From Armatimonadota bacterium (GTDB lineage Bacteria > Armatimonadota > Chthonomonadetes > Chthonomonadales > CAJBBX01): a DNA stretch of 35,007 nucleotides. Location: the NCBI GenBank assembly GCA_026392115.1, contig JAPLCQ010000144.1, positions 1-35,007 on the forward strand. The letters run 5' to 3'. The notes below the pieces were generated by a model that ran no database searches, was not told the origin of the DNA, and saw only the letters and a list, made by a program, of their open reading frames with translations. The stretch's first letter is position 1. Each line of letters starts with the position of its first letter. This document shows, piece by piece, positions 1 to 8,240 of the stretch. The position numbers and the translations under genes are program-made.

Positions 1-195
1 GCCAACGGCTGCGGCGAACCGCACAAAGCCGGCCTGTGGCGCCTCGATCTCGACCGCCGCCTTGCTCGTCTCGATCTCGCAGATGGGCTGCCCCTCGGCG
101 ACTGCGGCGCCATCCTCGACGTGGAGGGCAACCAGCCGAACGGAATCGTCGTTGACCGTTTCGCGCGGAACCAGGACCGGCGCCTGCTCAGTCAA
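1..195 (-). CDS. Lipoyl-domain protein (E2-like acyltransferase), N-terminal part only
   Basis: The visible 65 residues form a biotinyl/lipoyl domain with the lipoylation lysine at residue 45 in the context IETSKAAVEIEAP. Such a domain carries acyl groups between the E1 and E2 active sites of 2-oxoacid dehydrogenase complexes. I chose the TTG at 195 because GGAGG (206-210, read on the minus strand) lies 10 nt upstream; an in-frame GTG at 204 is too close to that site. The start overlaps the end of the E1 gene by 4 bases, so the two are probably translationally coupled. The opening VPRETVNDDSVRLV resembles lipoyl domains of E2-like acyltransferases that travel with fused E1 genes, some in polysaccharide clusters. 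The catalytic domain is outside the window, so E2 proper, a polysaccharide acyltransferase or a stand-alone carrier all remain possible. Confidence 0.8.
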   Translation of the reverse strand, partial: MTEQAPVLVPRETVNDDSVRLVALHVEDGAAVAEGQPICEIETSKAAVEIEAPQAGFVRFAAAVG

Positions 196-2174
196 AGTCC
201 ACACACCTCCACACAGGCGGCCAGGATGGCCTGTGTGCCCGGCAGCATCTGCTCCTCGGTCGGCTTGCAGGATGGGACGGCCGCGGGCGCGGCGGACAGG
301 CGCCGGTAATGGAACCGTGAACCAGGGCTCTCCTCCACAATACGGGCTATCACCTCGGCGCCGAACGCGCAGAAGCCCTGCCCCTCTTCGACCACCACGA
401 GGCGGCCCGACCTGGTTACTGAATCGATGATCGGCTTCACGTTGAGCGGGTAGAGCGAGACCGGGCACACGACCTCAGGGATGAGCTCGAACTCGTCGAC
501 CAGAGCGTCCACGACGCCCTCGACCTCCGGCAGCATTCCCCCATAGCAGAGGATCGTCACATCGGGTCTCTGCTCCACGATTAGGCGCGACGTCGGGAAC
601 ATCTCGTCGGAGTGCTCCCAGTGGAAGCCCTCCGGGGCTGTCACTTCCGAGTACCGCCCGTACAGCGTTTTGTTCTCGATGACAATGGTCGGCATCTGAA
701 TGCCAGCAAATATGCGGCGATATATCTCGAACGGGTCAAAACGGTGGTGGATCGCCAGCATCATCGTGTCCGGGATGCCCAGAAAGTGCTTCTCTATGCT
801 CTGGCTATGCGTTGCCCCGTAGCCGCGTCGCCCGCCCATCGGTGTGCGGACGACCAGCGGGACACGCACCTGCCCGTTATACATATATCGGAACTTCGCC
901 GCGTGATTCAGTATCTGATCCATTGCCAGCGTCATGAAGTCGCCGAACATGATCTCACAGATCGGCACCAGGCCCCCGAGCGCCAGGCCATTGCAGGTAC
1001 CGACGAGCGCGGCCTCGCTGATCGGCGTGTTCAGGACGCGGCCGGGGAATGCCGTGCTGAGCCCGCTGGTGACCTTGAACGCGCCACCGTAGGGGTCCTG
1101 TATGTCTTCGCCAAGGCAGACGACACGCCCGTCGTCAGCCATCGCCCTGTGCAGCGCGGCGCCGATACGGGCGGCGATCCGCTCGCGCCCGTCGGGGGCC
1201 TTCGTCGCCTCCCACCGCACCGAGCCCGGAGCGGGCTCAGTCGCGACGGCGGGGCTCGCAAACGCCACCGGCTCCGCGGCGCCGATGGCGGCTTCGATGC
1301 GCTCGTCGGCGCGTCGGCGCATGTCCGCGTACCGATCGGGATTCGAAGCCTGAAATCGGCTGATCGGATCGATCTCCCAGTGGTGACGCAGCTCGTCGGC
1401 GTCGCGCTGGTCATCACCCTTGGAGTGCGCCATCAGGCGGTAGGTGTCGATGGCCAGAAACGCCGGTTGCGCCGCGCTGCGCACATAACCGACCGCGGCA
1501 CGCGCCACGTCGAATAACTGGTCCGGGCGCCAGGTATCGGCCTCGAAGGCCCTGATCCCGAACGCGCCGGGGCGCGCCATCACATCGCCGGCCAGCGTCT
1601 GCGACGACGAACTGCTCTGCGCGTAGTGGTTGTTCTCTAGGACGATCAGGAGAGGGATCGTCCACTTCGAGGCCATGTTCAGCGCCTCGTAGAGCACGCC
1701 CTGGCCGAGTGTGCCGTCACCGATGAACACAACGCCGATACTCGTCGATCCCTGAATCTTGCGCGCCAGGGCCAGGCCGCCGGCGATCGGGACGCCTCCG
1801 CCCTGGATGCCGTTGCTGAACACATTGCCGGAGCAGATGTGCTGGCTGCCTCCGCGACCGCCGCAGATGCCGGTCTGGCGGCCCATGATCTCAGCCATCA
1901 GGCCATCCACGTCGTCGGTGCGGGCGAGGTAGTGCCCATGACACCTGTGGTTTGAGAAGATCACGTCGTCGGGTTCAATCGCCTGGGCGATCGCCACGCC
2001 GGTAAACTCCTGCCCGATGCAGGTGTGGACGGTCCCGAAGATGGCGCCCTCCGTGAACAGGCGTAGGAGCCGCTCCTCAAAGGACCGTATGAGAATCGCC
2101 GACTGCCAGCACGCATCGGGCACAGCCGACAGACCGGCCATGCCCCGCGCGCCGAGCTCTGGTTCTGCCATCAT
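192..2174 (-). CDS. 2-oxoacid dehydrogenase E1, alpha and beta subunits fused
   Basis: Thiamine-diphosphate-dependent decarboxylating subunit of a 2-oxoacid (pyruvate, branched-chain or acetoin type) dehydrogenase, 660 aa. The alpha half holds the ThDP/Mg motif: GDG at 152-154, closing with ENN at about 180-182. The beta half begins near residue 335 and carries VVCLGEDIQDPYGGAF, SEAALVGTCNGLALGG and the conserved FGDFMTLAMDQILNHAAK stretch. Alpha and beta are separate genes in many bacteria; fused E1s of about 650-700 aa are a known variant. An upstream in-frame extension to 2264 is Arg-rich and unlike the family, so I start at the ATG pair 2174/2171. There is no good Shine-Dalgarno sequence, but a TACAAT lies 8 nt upstream, which fits a leaderless message. 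The lipoyl-domain gene follows with a 4-base overlap. The substrate cannot be told from sequence alone. Confidence 0.88.
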   Translation of the reverse strand: MMAEPELGARGMAGLSAVPDACWQSAILIRSFEERLLRLFTEGAIFGTVHTCIGQEFTGVAIAQAIEPDDVIFSNHRCHGHYLARTDDVDGLMAEIMGRQTGICGGRGGSQHICSGNVFSNGIQGGGVPIAGGLALARKIQGSTSIGVVFIGDGTLGQGVLYEALNMASKWTIPLLIVLENNHYAQSSSSSQTLAGDVMARPGAFGIRAFEADTWRPDQLFDVARAAVGYVRSAAQPAFLAIDTYRLMAHSKGDDQRDADELRHHWEIDPISRFQASNPDRYADMRRRADERIEAAIGAAEPVAFASPAVATEPAPGSVRWEATKAPDGRERIAARIGAALHRAMADDGRVVCLGEDIQDPYGGAFKVTSGLSTAFPGRVLNTPISEAALVGTCNGLALGGLVPICEIMFGDFMTLAMDQILNHAAKFRYMYNGQVRVPLVVRTPMGGRRGYGATHSQSIEKHFLGIPDTMMLAIHHRFDPFEIYRRIFAGIQMPTIVIENKTLYGRYSEVTAPEGFHWEHSDEMFPTSRLIVEQRPDVTILCYGGMLPEVEGVVDALVDEFELIPEVVCPVSLYPLNVKPIIDSVTRSGRLVVVEEGQGFCAFGAEVIARIVEESPGSRFHYRRLSAAPAAVPSCKPTEEQMLPGTQAILAACVEVCGL

Positions 2175-2182
2175 GGCTAACG

Positions 2183-2188
2183 ATTGTA
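2183..2188 (-). promoter_or_regulatory. Candidate -10 element for a leaderless E1 transcript
   Basis: TACAAT on the minus strand ends 8 nt before the ATG at 2174. That spacing would put the transcription start on or next to the start codon. I see no clear -35 hexamer, and the ATG has no Shine-Dalgarno sequence. It may be chance. Confidence 0.35.
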
Positions 2189-2286
2189 CCCGCCCCTGCT
2201 CCAGCGCCCTTCGGACCCGCCAGCGACGTGAATGCTGCCCGTGCCGGCAGCGCAGGCGCGTCACAGAGCGGCGGTCGGCCGCGTGG

Positions 2287-3966
2287 TCAGCGCCTGGCAG
2301 CCTCCTGCCGGGTCGCGATGGGCACGTAGCCCACCTCCAGCCCCTTGGGCGGCTTGACGATCTGGGCGGGGTCGAGGTCGGCCGGCTTGCCCATCGTGGG
2401 CGGCGCCAGGTAGTCGCGGCTCTTCGGCCAGGCGCGGTGCAGCTTCTCCACCCTCGCCTGCATGCGCTCCCGTTCTGCGTCGGTCAGGTCGGCGTTGAGC
2501 AGCGCAGGCTGGTCGGCGAACCGGTACCAGTAGTAGGTCACCACGCTGCCGTCGCCCAGCCGCGCCTGGAATGGCCCGGCTGCGGGGCCCGGCTTCTTCC
2601 AGCAGCTTTTCGGGTCGTCGGGCGTCGAGTAGGCATCTTCCTGCGCCTCAACGGGTCGGTCCCAGGTTAGCCGCTGGAGCCCTGTCTCCGGCGGGACATC
2701 GGCCGGGGCGACGGGCATCCACTTCGCCTTCTTCTCATCGCCGGCGTTCTCCAGGCGGTAGTACTCCGGCAGCGTCACAAGGCGGCCGTCCTTCGTGTCG
2801 GTCTTCGTGGCGCCGGCGTAGTTCCACTGGTACCCGAACGTGCCGGCATCGATGGCCGTGGGCGTCGCGAACGCGCTCCATTCGATCGGCACACGCTTCT
2901 CCGGCTTGTCGGGTTCGGAGGAGCGGATCTCCCAGGTCGCGGCGCCGTTGCCGGGGAAGGTGCGAACGTGCGCGCCTCGGGGGCTGACCGCGCCGGACGC
3001 GGCAGGCCCGCCCGCGAACCACGCCGAGACCGAATCCCAGAGCGCGGTCTTGTCGTAAGCGGTGTCCTGGTGCACGAGGACCGACCTTCCGTCGGACCTG
3101 CGCGGAAACGCAGTGGGCGCGATCCGCGCGTACGACCGGCCATCGGCTCCCACGGCGGTGCGGCACGGGATGTACTGCGTCTCCATCTGCACGTGACGGT
3201 TGGGATCCACCGGCCGGCTGTCGAGGAGCCGGCCGATCAGACGAGGCTCCTTGATACCGGCGTGGGACCAGAAGTGGGGCGTAAAGAAGGCGACCGGCCC
3301 CTTGAAGTTGCCCGTGCTCAGGAACAGTGTCCAGAACTGGCCGCCGGTCGGCACGTTCCGCCCTTCAGTGGTCGCCTTGGCCTCGCCAAGCGGCAGCGAC
3401 AGATACCCGTAGCCGAACAACTGGCCGCACGTGCCCTGTTTCACGTTGAGGCCGTCGATCGGGAAGAGCAGCCACGGGCTCAGTTGCGCCACGCCATAGA
3501 GCCCGCGCGGCTCCTCCCAGGAGCCCCAGCCGTGCGCCGGTCCGTTGGCAATCTCCGAGAAGTTGGGGCCCACGCCGCCCATGATGAACTTCGGGGTCTC
3601 GGTGGGGAAGCGCGTGTCCCGCCACCACCCAAGGCCGCCCTCAACGTCCGAGTACATGTCCTTCAGGGCCGGGCCATCGGGCTGCGCGAACATCCACGTG
3701 CTCGGCAGCCCTGTCTGGAAGCGGCGCCCGGGGTAGGCGCGCAGCAGCGGCCATGCGGCTACATACATCGAGAACCCGGCGCCGTACCGCGCCTCGACCC
3801 TCCCGGCCGTTGGGATGATCAGGTAGCCGGCCAAGTACTCATCGGGTTCAGCGGGAGCCGCTCCGGCCCAAACGGACAGCGCCGCGGCCGCTACCGTACG
3901 CCACGCCGAGGCCCGCGTTCGCGCCCCAACACGCAACCGCGGATGCGTTAAGCAGGTCAGCTCCAT
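2287..3966 (-). CDS. Secreted protein of unknown function
   Basis: Encodes 559 aa. The ATG at 3966 is preceded by GGAGG 9 nt upstream (3976-3980), so I reject the longer frame to 4068. A signal peptide is clear: a basic start, the hydrophobic run TVAAAALSVWAGAAPA, and probable cleavage before EPDEYLAG. The mature protein is Trp-, Tyr- and Pro-rich with many short aromatic motifs (GGLGWWRDTRFP, GPAHGWGSWEEPRGLYG, TPHFWSHAG), and the C-terminal third contains charged segments (DLTDAERERMQARVEKLHRAWPK). I recognise no enzyme signature and no membrane anchor. The gene is divergent from the Gfo/Idh-like gene across 205 bp and runs toward the E1 gene, leaving 112 bp before its start. Role unknown. 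A periplasmic or cell-surface location is the only supported inference. Confidence 0.75.
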   Translation of the reverse strand: MELTCLTHPRLRVGARTRASAWRTVAAAALSVWAGAAPAEPDEYLAGYLIIPTAGRVEARYGAGFSMYVAAWPLLRAYPGRRFQTGLPSTWMFAQPDGPALKDMYSDVEGGLGWWRDTRFPTETPKFIMGGVGPNFSEIANGPAHGWGSWEEPRGLYGVAQLSPWLLFPIDGLNVKQGTCGQLFGYGYLSLPLGEAKATTEGRNVPTGGQFWTLFLSTGNFKGPVAFFTPHFWSHAGIKEPRLIGRLLDSRPVDPNRHVQMETQYIPCRTAVGADGRSYARIAPTAFPRRSDGRSVLVHQDTAYDKTALWDSVSAWFAGGPAASGAVSPRGAHVRTFPGNGAATWEIRSSEPDKPEKRVPIEWSAFATPTAIDAGTFGYQWNYAGATKTDTKDGRLVTLPEYYRLENAGDEKKAKWMPVAPADVPPETGLQRLTWDRPVEAQEDAYSTPDDPKSCWKKPGPAAGPFQARLGDGSVVTYYWYRFADQPALLNADLTDAERERMQARVEKLHRAWPKSRDYLAPPTMGKPADLDPAQIVKPPKGLEVGYVPIATRQEAARR

Positions 3967-4171
3967 TGGCTCGATCCTCCGTGCCGCGCCCGCCTTGCCG
4001 GGCAGGGGGCTTGGCATTCCCCGACATGGTACCGCGCGTGGGCGGCGGTGATCCACCATCGCGCGCACCTCGAGAGGACTCTGCCCGCGCCGCGACGAAA
4101 TGGGATGCGTGGCCGCGCATCAGCGGTTGCACGCGGCCGGCACGGCCGTATAAGAGAAGGAGGACGCAACC
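3967..4171. other. Divergent intergenic region
   Basis: This 205-bp gap separates the secreted unknown (minus) from the Gfo/Idh-like gene (plus) and must hold promoters for both. Strong ribosome sites lie at each end: 3976-3980 for the minus gene and 4157-4164 for the plus gene. I see no convincing -35/-10 pair or operator palindrome. Confidence 0.5.
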
Positions 4172-5491
4172 GTGGATCGTCGTCAGTTCATCGTGGGCGC
4201 CGCCGCACTGGCGGGGATGCCCGAGGTCGTCGCTGCCGGCCAGTCGGGACGGGCAGACAAGCTCAACATCGCGCTGATCGGCGTCTGGGGCCGCGCGTTT
4301 GCGTTCTACGACGTCCTGGCCACCGAGAACGTCGTGGCGGTGTGCGACGTCTACGAGGATCGCTTCGCCGACGCGCTGAAGCGCTTCCCGCAGGCCAAGA
4401 CCTACATCGACTGGCGCAAGTGCCTGGACCACAAGGGCCTCGACGCCGTCGTCATCTGCACGCCGGACCATCACCATGCGCTGATCGCCAACTGGGCGCT
4501 GAACCGGAACCTCCACGTCTACTGCGAGAAGCCCCTTGCCATCAGCGTCGAGGAGGCCCGCGTCGTCCGCGCCAACTGGCTCAGGAAGAAGGGCAAGCTC
4601 GCCACGCAGGTGGGCATGCAGCGCCACGCCTACCCGAACTTCAACCGCGTGCGCGAGCTGATCCGCGACGGCGCCGTGGGCGACCTCCGCTCGGCTTGCG
4701 CCTGGGGCAACCGGCAGATACGCAGGCCCGCCTACCCGGCCGCGCAGGGGCAACCCCCGGCGGGGCTCCACTGGGACCTCTGGCTGGGCGCCGCGCCCGA
4801 CCATCCCTACAGCCCCAGCTACCTGGAGGGCGGCCCCGGCATGAACTGCCTCTCATGGAATATGTACTGGGACTTCGGCGCGGGCCAGATCGGCGACATG
4901 GGCAGCCACACCATGGACCTGCTCTGGAACGCCGTGGACGCCAAGCTGCCGACCTCGGCCCAGGCCAAGGGAGAGAAGTTCAACCCGGATGTGACGCCGG
5001 TTGAGTGCGAGTCGCACTTCGACCACCCGGCCAACTCGTGGCGAGGGCCCATCGACGTCAGCTGGTACCAGGGCGGCGCCATGCCCGAATCGCCCAGCTC
5101 GTGGCTCGACCTGCGCAGGATCGACCACGGCGCCATGTTCGAGGGAACACGGGGCTACCTGATTTCCGACTTCGGCGGGCGCATTATCCTGCCCTTGGGC
5201 GACAGCGCCGACATGAGCTACTACAAGCCGCGGGTTAAGGAGGCCATCCTGCCGAACCTGGGCGACTTCACCAAGCAGTGGCTCGACGCCTGCCGCAACC
5301 CAAGCCTCAAGACGGCCTGCGACTTTGAATACAGCGGCAACATGATCGAGCAGCTCCTGCTGGGCCTGGTGGCGTACCGCGCCGGCGCGAAGCTCACATA
5401 CGACGGCGCCACCGGCGCGGTGACCGGTAGCCCCGAGGCCGCCCAACTGCTCAAGCGCACCTACCGCAAGGGCTGGACGATCAACGGGTGA
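4172..5491 (+). CDS. Tat-exported Gfo/Idh/MocA-family oxidoreductase
   Basis: A 439-aa protein with a GTG start 7 nt after AAGGAGGA. The N-terminus has a twin-arginine-type signal (DRRQFIVGAAALAG), so a folded, cofactor-loaded protein may be exported, as for glucose-fructose oxidoreductase. A Rossmann domain follows, then the family's catalytic EKP (CEKPLAISVEEA, near residue 120) and the C-terminal GDMGSHTMDLLWNAVDA segment. These enzymes oxidise or reduce sugars and cyclitols with NAD(P). Odd point: the dinucleotide motif reads ALIGVWGRAFAF where relatives usually read GVGGRG, so two expected glycines are Trp and Ala. Either cofactor binding is altered or the export-type subfamily tolerates it. 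The gene stands alone on its strand, convergent with the isomerase-like gene 31 bp away. Substrate not predictable. Confidence 0.88.
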   Translation: MDRRQFIVGAAALAGMPEVVAAGQSGRADKLNIALIGVWGRAFAFYDVLATENVVAVCDVYEDRFADALKRFPQAKTYIDWRKCLDHKGLDAVVICTPDHHHALIANWALNRNLHVYCEKPLAISVEEARVVRANWLRKKGKLATQVGMQRHAYPNFNRVRELIRDGAVGDLRSACAWGNRQIRRPAYPAAQGQPPAGLHWDLWLGAAPDHPYSPSYLEGGPGMNCLSWNMYWDFGAGQIGDMGSHTMDLLWNAVDAKLPTSAQAKGEKFNPDVTPVECESHFDHPANSWRGPIDVSWYQGGAMPESPSSWLDLRRIDHGAMFEGTRGYLISDFGGRIILPLGDSADMSYYKPRVKEAILPNLGDFTKQWLDACRNPSLKTACDFEYSGNMIEQLLLGLVAYRAGAKLTYDGATGAVTGSPEAAQLLKRTYRKGWTING

Positions 5492-5522
5492 GGTAGGCGG
5501 GAACGGCTGGACGGCGGCCTGG

Positions 5523-6917
5523 TTACCTGCCCCCGTCCAGCCGCACCGCCTCCAATCCCGGCACGTACTTGCAGGCCTCCTGTAGCGCGTCGCCGTAGTG
5601 GCCGTAGGCCATGGCCACGTGGTGAATGAAGGGGCCATGCATGAGGGTCCGCTCCCAGCGGGGCCAGTCGTCCACGCGCATCCAGGCGTAGTTGTTCAGC
5701 GTCTCGGGGCCCTCCATGGTATGGCCCTGACCGATGGCGAGGGCGTAACGGCCGCCGTCGCCGTCGAAGCGGGCCACGGTGATGGGACCGTCCTGTAGCC
5801 TGAAGTGGGTCATGCCCGCCAGTGGGCTGGGGAGAATCCAGTGCCGACCCAGGCGAGGCCGCACGTCCGGGTGGAGCATGGATGTGGGCGCTCCGTCGTG
5901 CCATAGCAGGATGCCGTTGTCATCTTCCGGGTGGCGCACGGTGAACTCGGCAAGGTAGGCGGGCGGGCCCATGGCGGCGCGGCGGAGCATGAGGTCGCTC
6001 AGGGTGCCGTGCAGGTCGCTCTCCGAGGCCATGGGGCAGACGTCGGCCACCAGGCTCTGGGCCAGCGAGCAGTAGGACCCGACCGCGTCCACGGCGGACA
6101 TGAAGGTCTGCATGGCGACGCCGTCCAGCCCGTGCCGATCTCGAAGGGCCATGATCTGGTCGCGAATCGCCAGCACCCGCATGAGCGGGCCATCGTCGTC
6201 GAAGCCCTCCACGATGAGGCGCCGGCGGATGGCCTCGGCGGCTTCCGCGTAACCCGCGGGATCGCGCTCGACACGACGGCGGGCTTCGGCCAGGAACTCC
6301 ACCATATCGATGGGCAGCACCTCGACGCCGAAGCGCTCCAGCAGTTCGCTCTCGTTGACGATTGTGGTCCAGAAGAAGTCGATCCGCTGGCCGATGAGGC
6401 CGATCCGGGCGCCCTTGCGCAGCACTTTGGCGGCGTTGACGGCGCGCAGGAAGGTGTCGATCCCCCGGCGCAACGCCTCCTCGTCCGGCCTGTAGTTCCC
6501 AATGTAGGTGAATGGCACGCCAAGCTTGTGGAGCACCTTGCTGCTCGCGAAGAGCCCGCACAGAGTGTCGCGGAGGCGGCGGCCGTCGGGCAGGGGCGCT
6601 TCGTCGCGCGGCCCCCAGAGCAGCACCGGCAGGCCCAGCTTCTTGCCGATCATGCCCACGGCGCCCTCGGTGCCGAAGTTGCAGTGCGGCATGAAGAGGC
6701 AATCCACGCCCGCCTCCCGGAACCGCGCCACGGCGGCATCGACATAGGCCTGGTCCTTCACCAGCCCGTCCTCCAGCACGCCCTCAAGGTCAACGAAGCG
6801 CACTCCCATCTCGGTCAGGAGGGCCTGCACGATCTGCTTCTGGCGGATGGCGTCCTCGTGGCTGAAGACGAACTTGCCGATGGGGCAGAGACCAAGAAGA
6901 GGACCGGCGCCGCTCAC
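5523..6917 (-). CDS. L-fucose/L-arabinose isomerase-family protein
   Basis: Cytoplasmic protein of 464 aa related to the fucose/arabinose isomerase fold, whose members interconvert aldoses and ketoses with a divalent metal. Visible hallmarks are a Rossmann-like N-terminal region (FMPHCNFGTEGAVGMIGKK, LLWGPRDEAPLPDGRRLRD), ASESDLHGTLSD with a candidate metal-binding Glu and His, and a late LLWHDGAPTSM containing His and Asp. The start is a GTG at 6917 with GGTGGAG 8 nt upstream. It overlaps the stop of the upstream hydrolase by four bases (GTGA), so translation is almost certainly coupled. The open frame continues to 7874, but that extension is a shadow of the hydrolase. Shorter than the roughly 590-aa true fucose isomerase, so it is a family member of uncertain sugar specificity. 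Confidence 0.82.
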   Translation of the reverse strand: MSGAGPLLGLCPIGKFVFSHEDAIRQKQIVQALLTEMGVRFVDLEGVLEDGLVKDQAYVDAAVARFREAGVDCLFMPHCNFGTEGAVGMIGKKLGLPVLLWGPRDEAPLPDGRRLRDTLCGLFASSKVLHKLGVPFTYIGNYRPDEEALRRGIDTFLRAVNAAKVLRKGARIGLIGQRIDFFWTTIVNESELLERFGVEVLPIDMVEFLAEARRRVERDPAGYAEAAEAIRRRLIVEGFDDDGPLMRVLAIRDQIMALRDRHGLDGVAMQTFMSAVDAVGSYCSLAQSLVADVCPMASESDLHGTLSDLMLRRAAMGPPAYLAEFTVRHPEDDNGILLWHDGAPTSMLHPDVRPRLGRHWILPSPLAGMTHFRLQDGPITVARFDGDGGRYALAIGQGHTMEGPETLNNYAWMRVDDWPRWERTLMHGPFIHHVAMAYGHYGDALQEACKYVPGLEAVRLDGGR

Positions 6918-7735
6918 CTGCAGTGCTCCACCAAGAAGCGGATCACCGGCTCGGGGTCCTCCAGCCCGTGCGGGTGGTGGCCGATGCCGGGTTTGTGGAT
7001 CACCTGCATGGTCCCGCCCAGCTTCCGATATCGCTCCTCGACGATGGCCGTGTTCTCGTTCGGCGGCACGACGTCGTCGGCGTCGCCCACCACGTGGATG
7101 ATCGGTATCCTGGCGCGGGCCAGCGGCCGCAGTGCGTCGATGGGGTTGCCCCGGTAGGCCAGCGCCTCGGCCTCGTCCCGGAAGCCGTAGCAGCGGATCA
7201 GCTCCTGCCAGTCGCCGGGGCTGCCCGCCCCCTTGCCGGGTCCCGCGGGCCAGCTCTTGAAGTCGCACACGGGCGCGTCGCCGTAGATGGCCCCGACCCA
7301 GCCGGGGTGCTCGGCCGCCCACCGGTAGGCGTAGAGCCCGCCGCGGCTCAGGCCGATGAGCGCGGGCTTGCGGCTGAGCCCAAGGCGGGTGACGAGCTTG
7401 TAGAAGAGCGTGAGCTTCTTCAGCGCGTCCGGCGAGCCGAAGGTGTTGCCCACGGCGATATGCCCGTGGTGGAAGCCCCGCGCAAGCAGCCCCGGCGCGG
7501 CGCAGCGCTCGGTGAAGGCGTCCGGGAACTCCAGGCACCAGGACCAGGGCCGGCCCGGCGCCGCCTGCTTCGGCTCGACCACCCAGGCCGTGCAGCCCGC
7601 TACCGTGAACTGGTGCCGCGTATAGCCGTGCCACGTGTCCGTGGCGCCCTCGGGCCATGCGATGGGCGCCGGCCCGCCCGCCTGTCCCGCCGCGCAAGCC
7701 ACCGCGCAGAGCCCCGCCGCCATCAGCCAGACCAT
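6914..7735 (-). CDS. Secreted alpha/beta hydrolase (serine esterase-like)
   Basis: A 273-aa protein starting at ATG 7735, with GGGAGG 5 nt upstream; the open frame to 7882 has no such support. A short signal peptide is present (MVWLMAAGLCAVACAAG). Catalytic features of the alpha/beta hydrolase fold are visible: nucleophile elbow IGLSRGGLYAYRW (Ser), an acid-loop candidate HVVGDADDVVPP (Asp), and a late His in KPGIGHHPHGLEDP. Such proteins hydrolyse esters, for example acetyl or acyl groups on sugars. The tight four-base overlap with the isomerase-like gene suggests linked roles, perhaps ester removal followed by sugar conversion, although one product would be exported and the other cytoplasmic. 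Substrate unknown. Confidence 0.85.
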   Translation of the reverse strand: MVWLMAAGLCAVACAAGQAGGPAPIAWPEGATDTWHGYTRHQFTVAGCTAWVVEPKQAAPGRPWSWCLEFPDAFTERCAAPGLLARGFHHGHIAVGNTFGSPDALKKLTLFYKLVTRLGLSRKPALIGLSRGGLYAYRWAAEHPGWVGAIYGDAPVCDFKSWPAGPGKGAGSPGDWQELIRCYGFRDEAEALAYRGNPIDALRPLARARIPIIHVVGDADDVVPPNENTAIVEERYRKLGGTMQVIHKPGIGHHPHGLEDPEPVIRFLVEHCR

Positions 7736-7900
7736 GATGCCCTCCCGACCCGCCCGTTCTGATGCGAGAGTACCACGCGGCGGGGCGATAGGGCGTGAAG
7801 CCGCGGCGGCCCTGGCTACCTGCCCTGTAGATCTGACCGACCGACCAAGACCGCAGGCCAGATAGATTGGGCACTTTTCCATCGTGTGCCTTCCGTCTTC

Positions 7901-7929
7901 TTGACTCGTCCGAGACCGAGTGTTACAAT
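7901..7929 (+). promoter_or_regulatory. Sigma70-type promoter of the first pseudopilin locus
   Basis: TTGACT (7901-7906), a 17-nt spacer and TACAAT (7924-7929) match the housekeeping consensus at 5/6 and 5/6. It is the clearest promoter in the window. It leaves a leader of about 165 nt before the first start codon at 8103. Confidence 0.7.
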
Positions 7930-7960
7930 GGAGAGCTTCAGATCATCGTCAGTTGATGTG

Positions 7961-8024
7961 ATGGCTCTGACTTCAGTGGGAAGAGCCATTGATCGGCACG
8001 AGTGCACACTGTGGAATACAGTGT
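7961..8024 (+). promoter_or_regulatory. Two-hairpin 5' leader upstream of the first pseudopilin locus
   Basis: Two perfect inverted repeats lie in the untranslated leader. ATGGCTCT (7961-7968) pairs with AGAGCCAT (7982-7989) around a 13-nt loop. ACACTGT (8006-8012) pairs with ACAGTGT (8018-8024) around 5 nt. Neither has a T-tract, so they are not simple terminators. They may be RNA structure in the mRNA leader, or the second may be a DNA operator. I match it to no known riboswitch class. Confidence 0.45.
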
Positions 8025-8102
8025 CAACGGTCGGGCGTGTCATGGGGAGAGTCTGTCGGCGTGGCGCTGTACACAATCTGTTCGCCCAAGGAGGGCGCAA
8101 AC

Positions 8103-8240
8103 ATGGCATTGCGGAACGGTACGTCTCGGCCACTGGCTCTGCTCGGCCTCGTGGCTCTGCTGGTCGGCACGGCTTCTCTGGCTACCTGCCCGGACCATGT
8201 GGCCCACGCCGCCGAATCGGTGTGCCCCGGTGGCCCGTAG
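8103..8240 (+). CDS. Small membrane or secreted peptide, 45 aa
   Basis: A 45-residue ORF with ATG 8 nt after AAGGAGG (8088-8094), the best ribosome site in this unit. It encodes a basic start, a hydrophobic run (PLALLGLVALLVGTASLA) and a short tail with two cysteines and a possible signal-peptidase site (VAHAAES). It ends by overlapping the GTG start of the pseudopilin by 11 bases, so it could act as a translational leader for it. The pseudopilin has no good ribosome site of its own. No family recognised. The alternative is a non-functional upstream ORF, but the strong ribosome site argues for translation. Confidence 0.5.
   Translation: MALRNGTSRPLALLGLVALLVGTASLATCPDHVAHAAESVCPGGP

Noticed and set aside
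5523-7874. A 783-residue fusion of the isomerase-like protein with an upstream domain
   Set aside because: The upstream half is the hydrolase gene read in the wrong frame. The GTG at 6917 with its ribosome site fits the family start.
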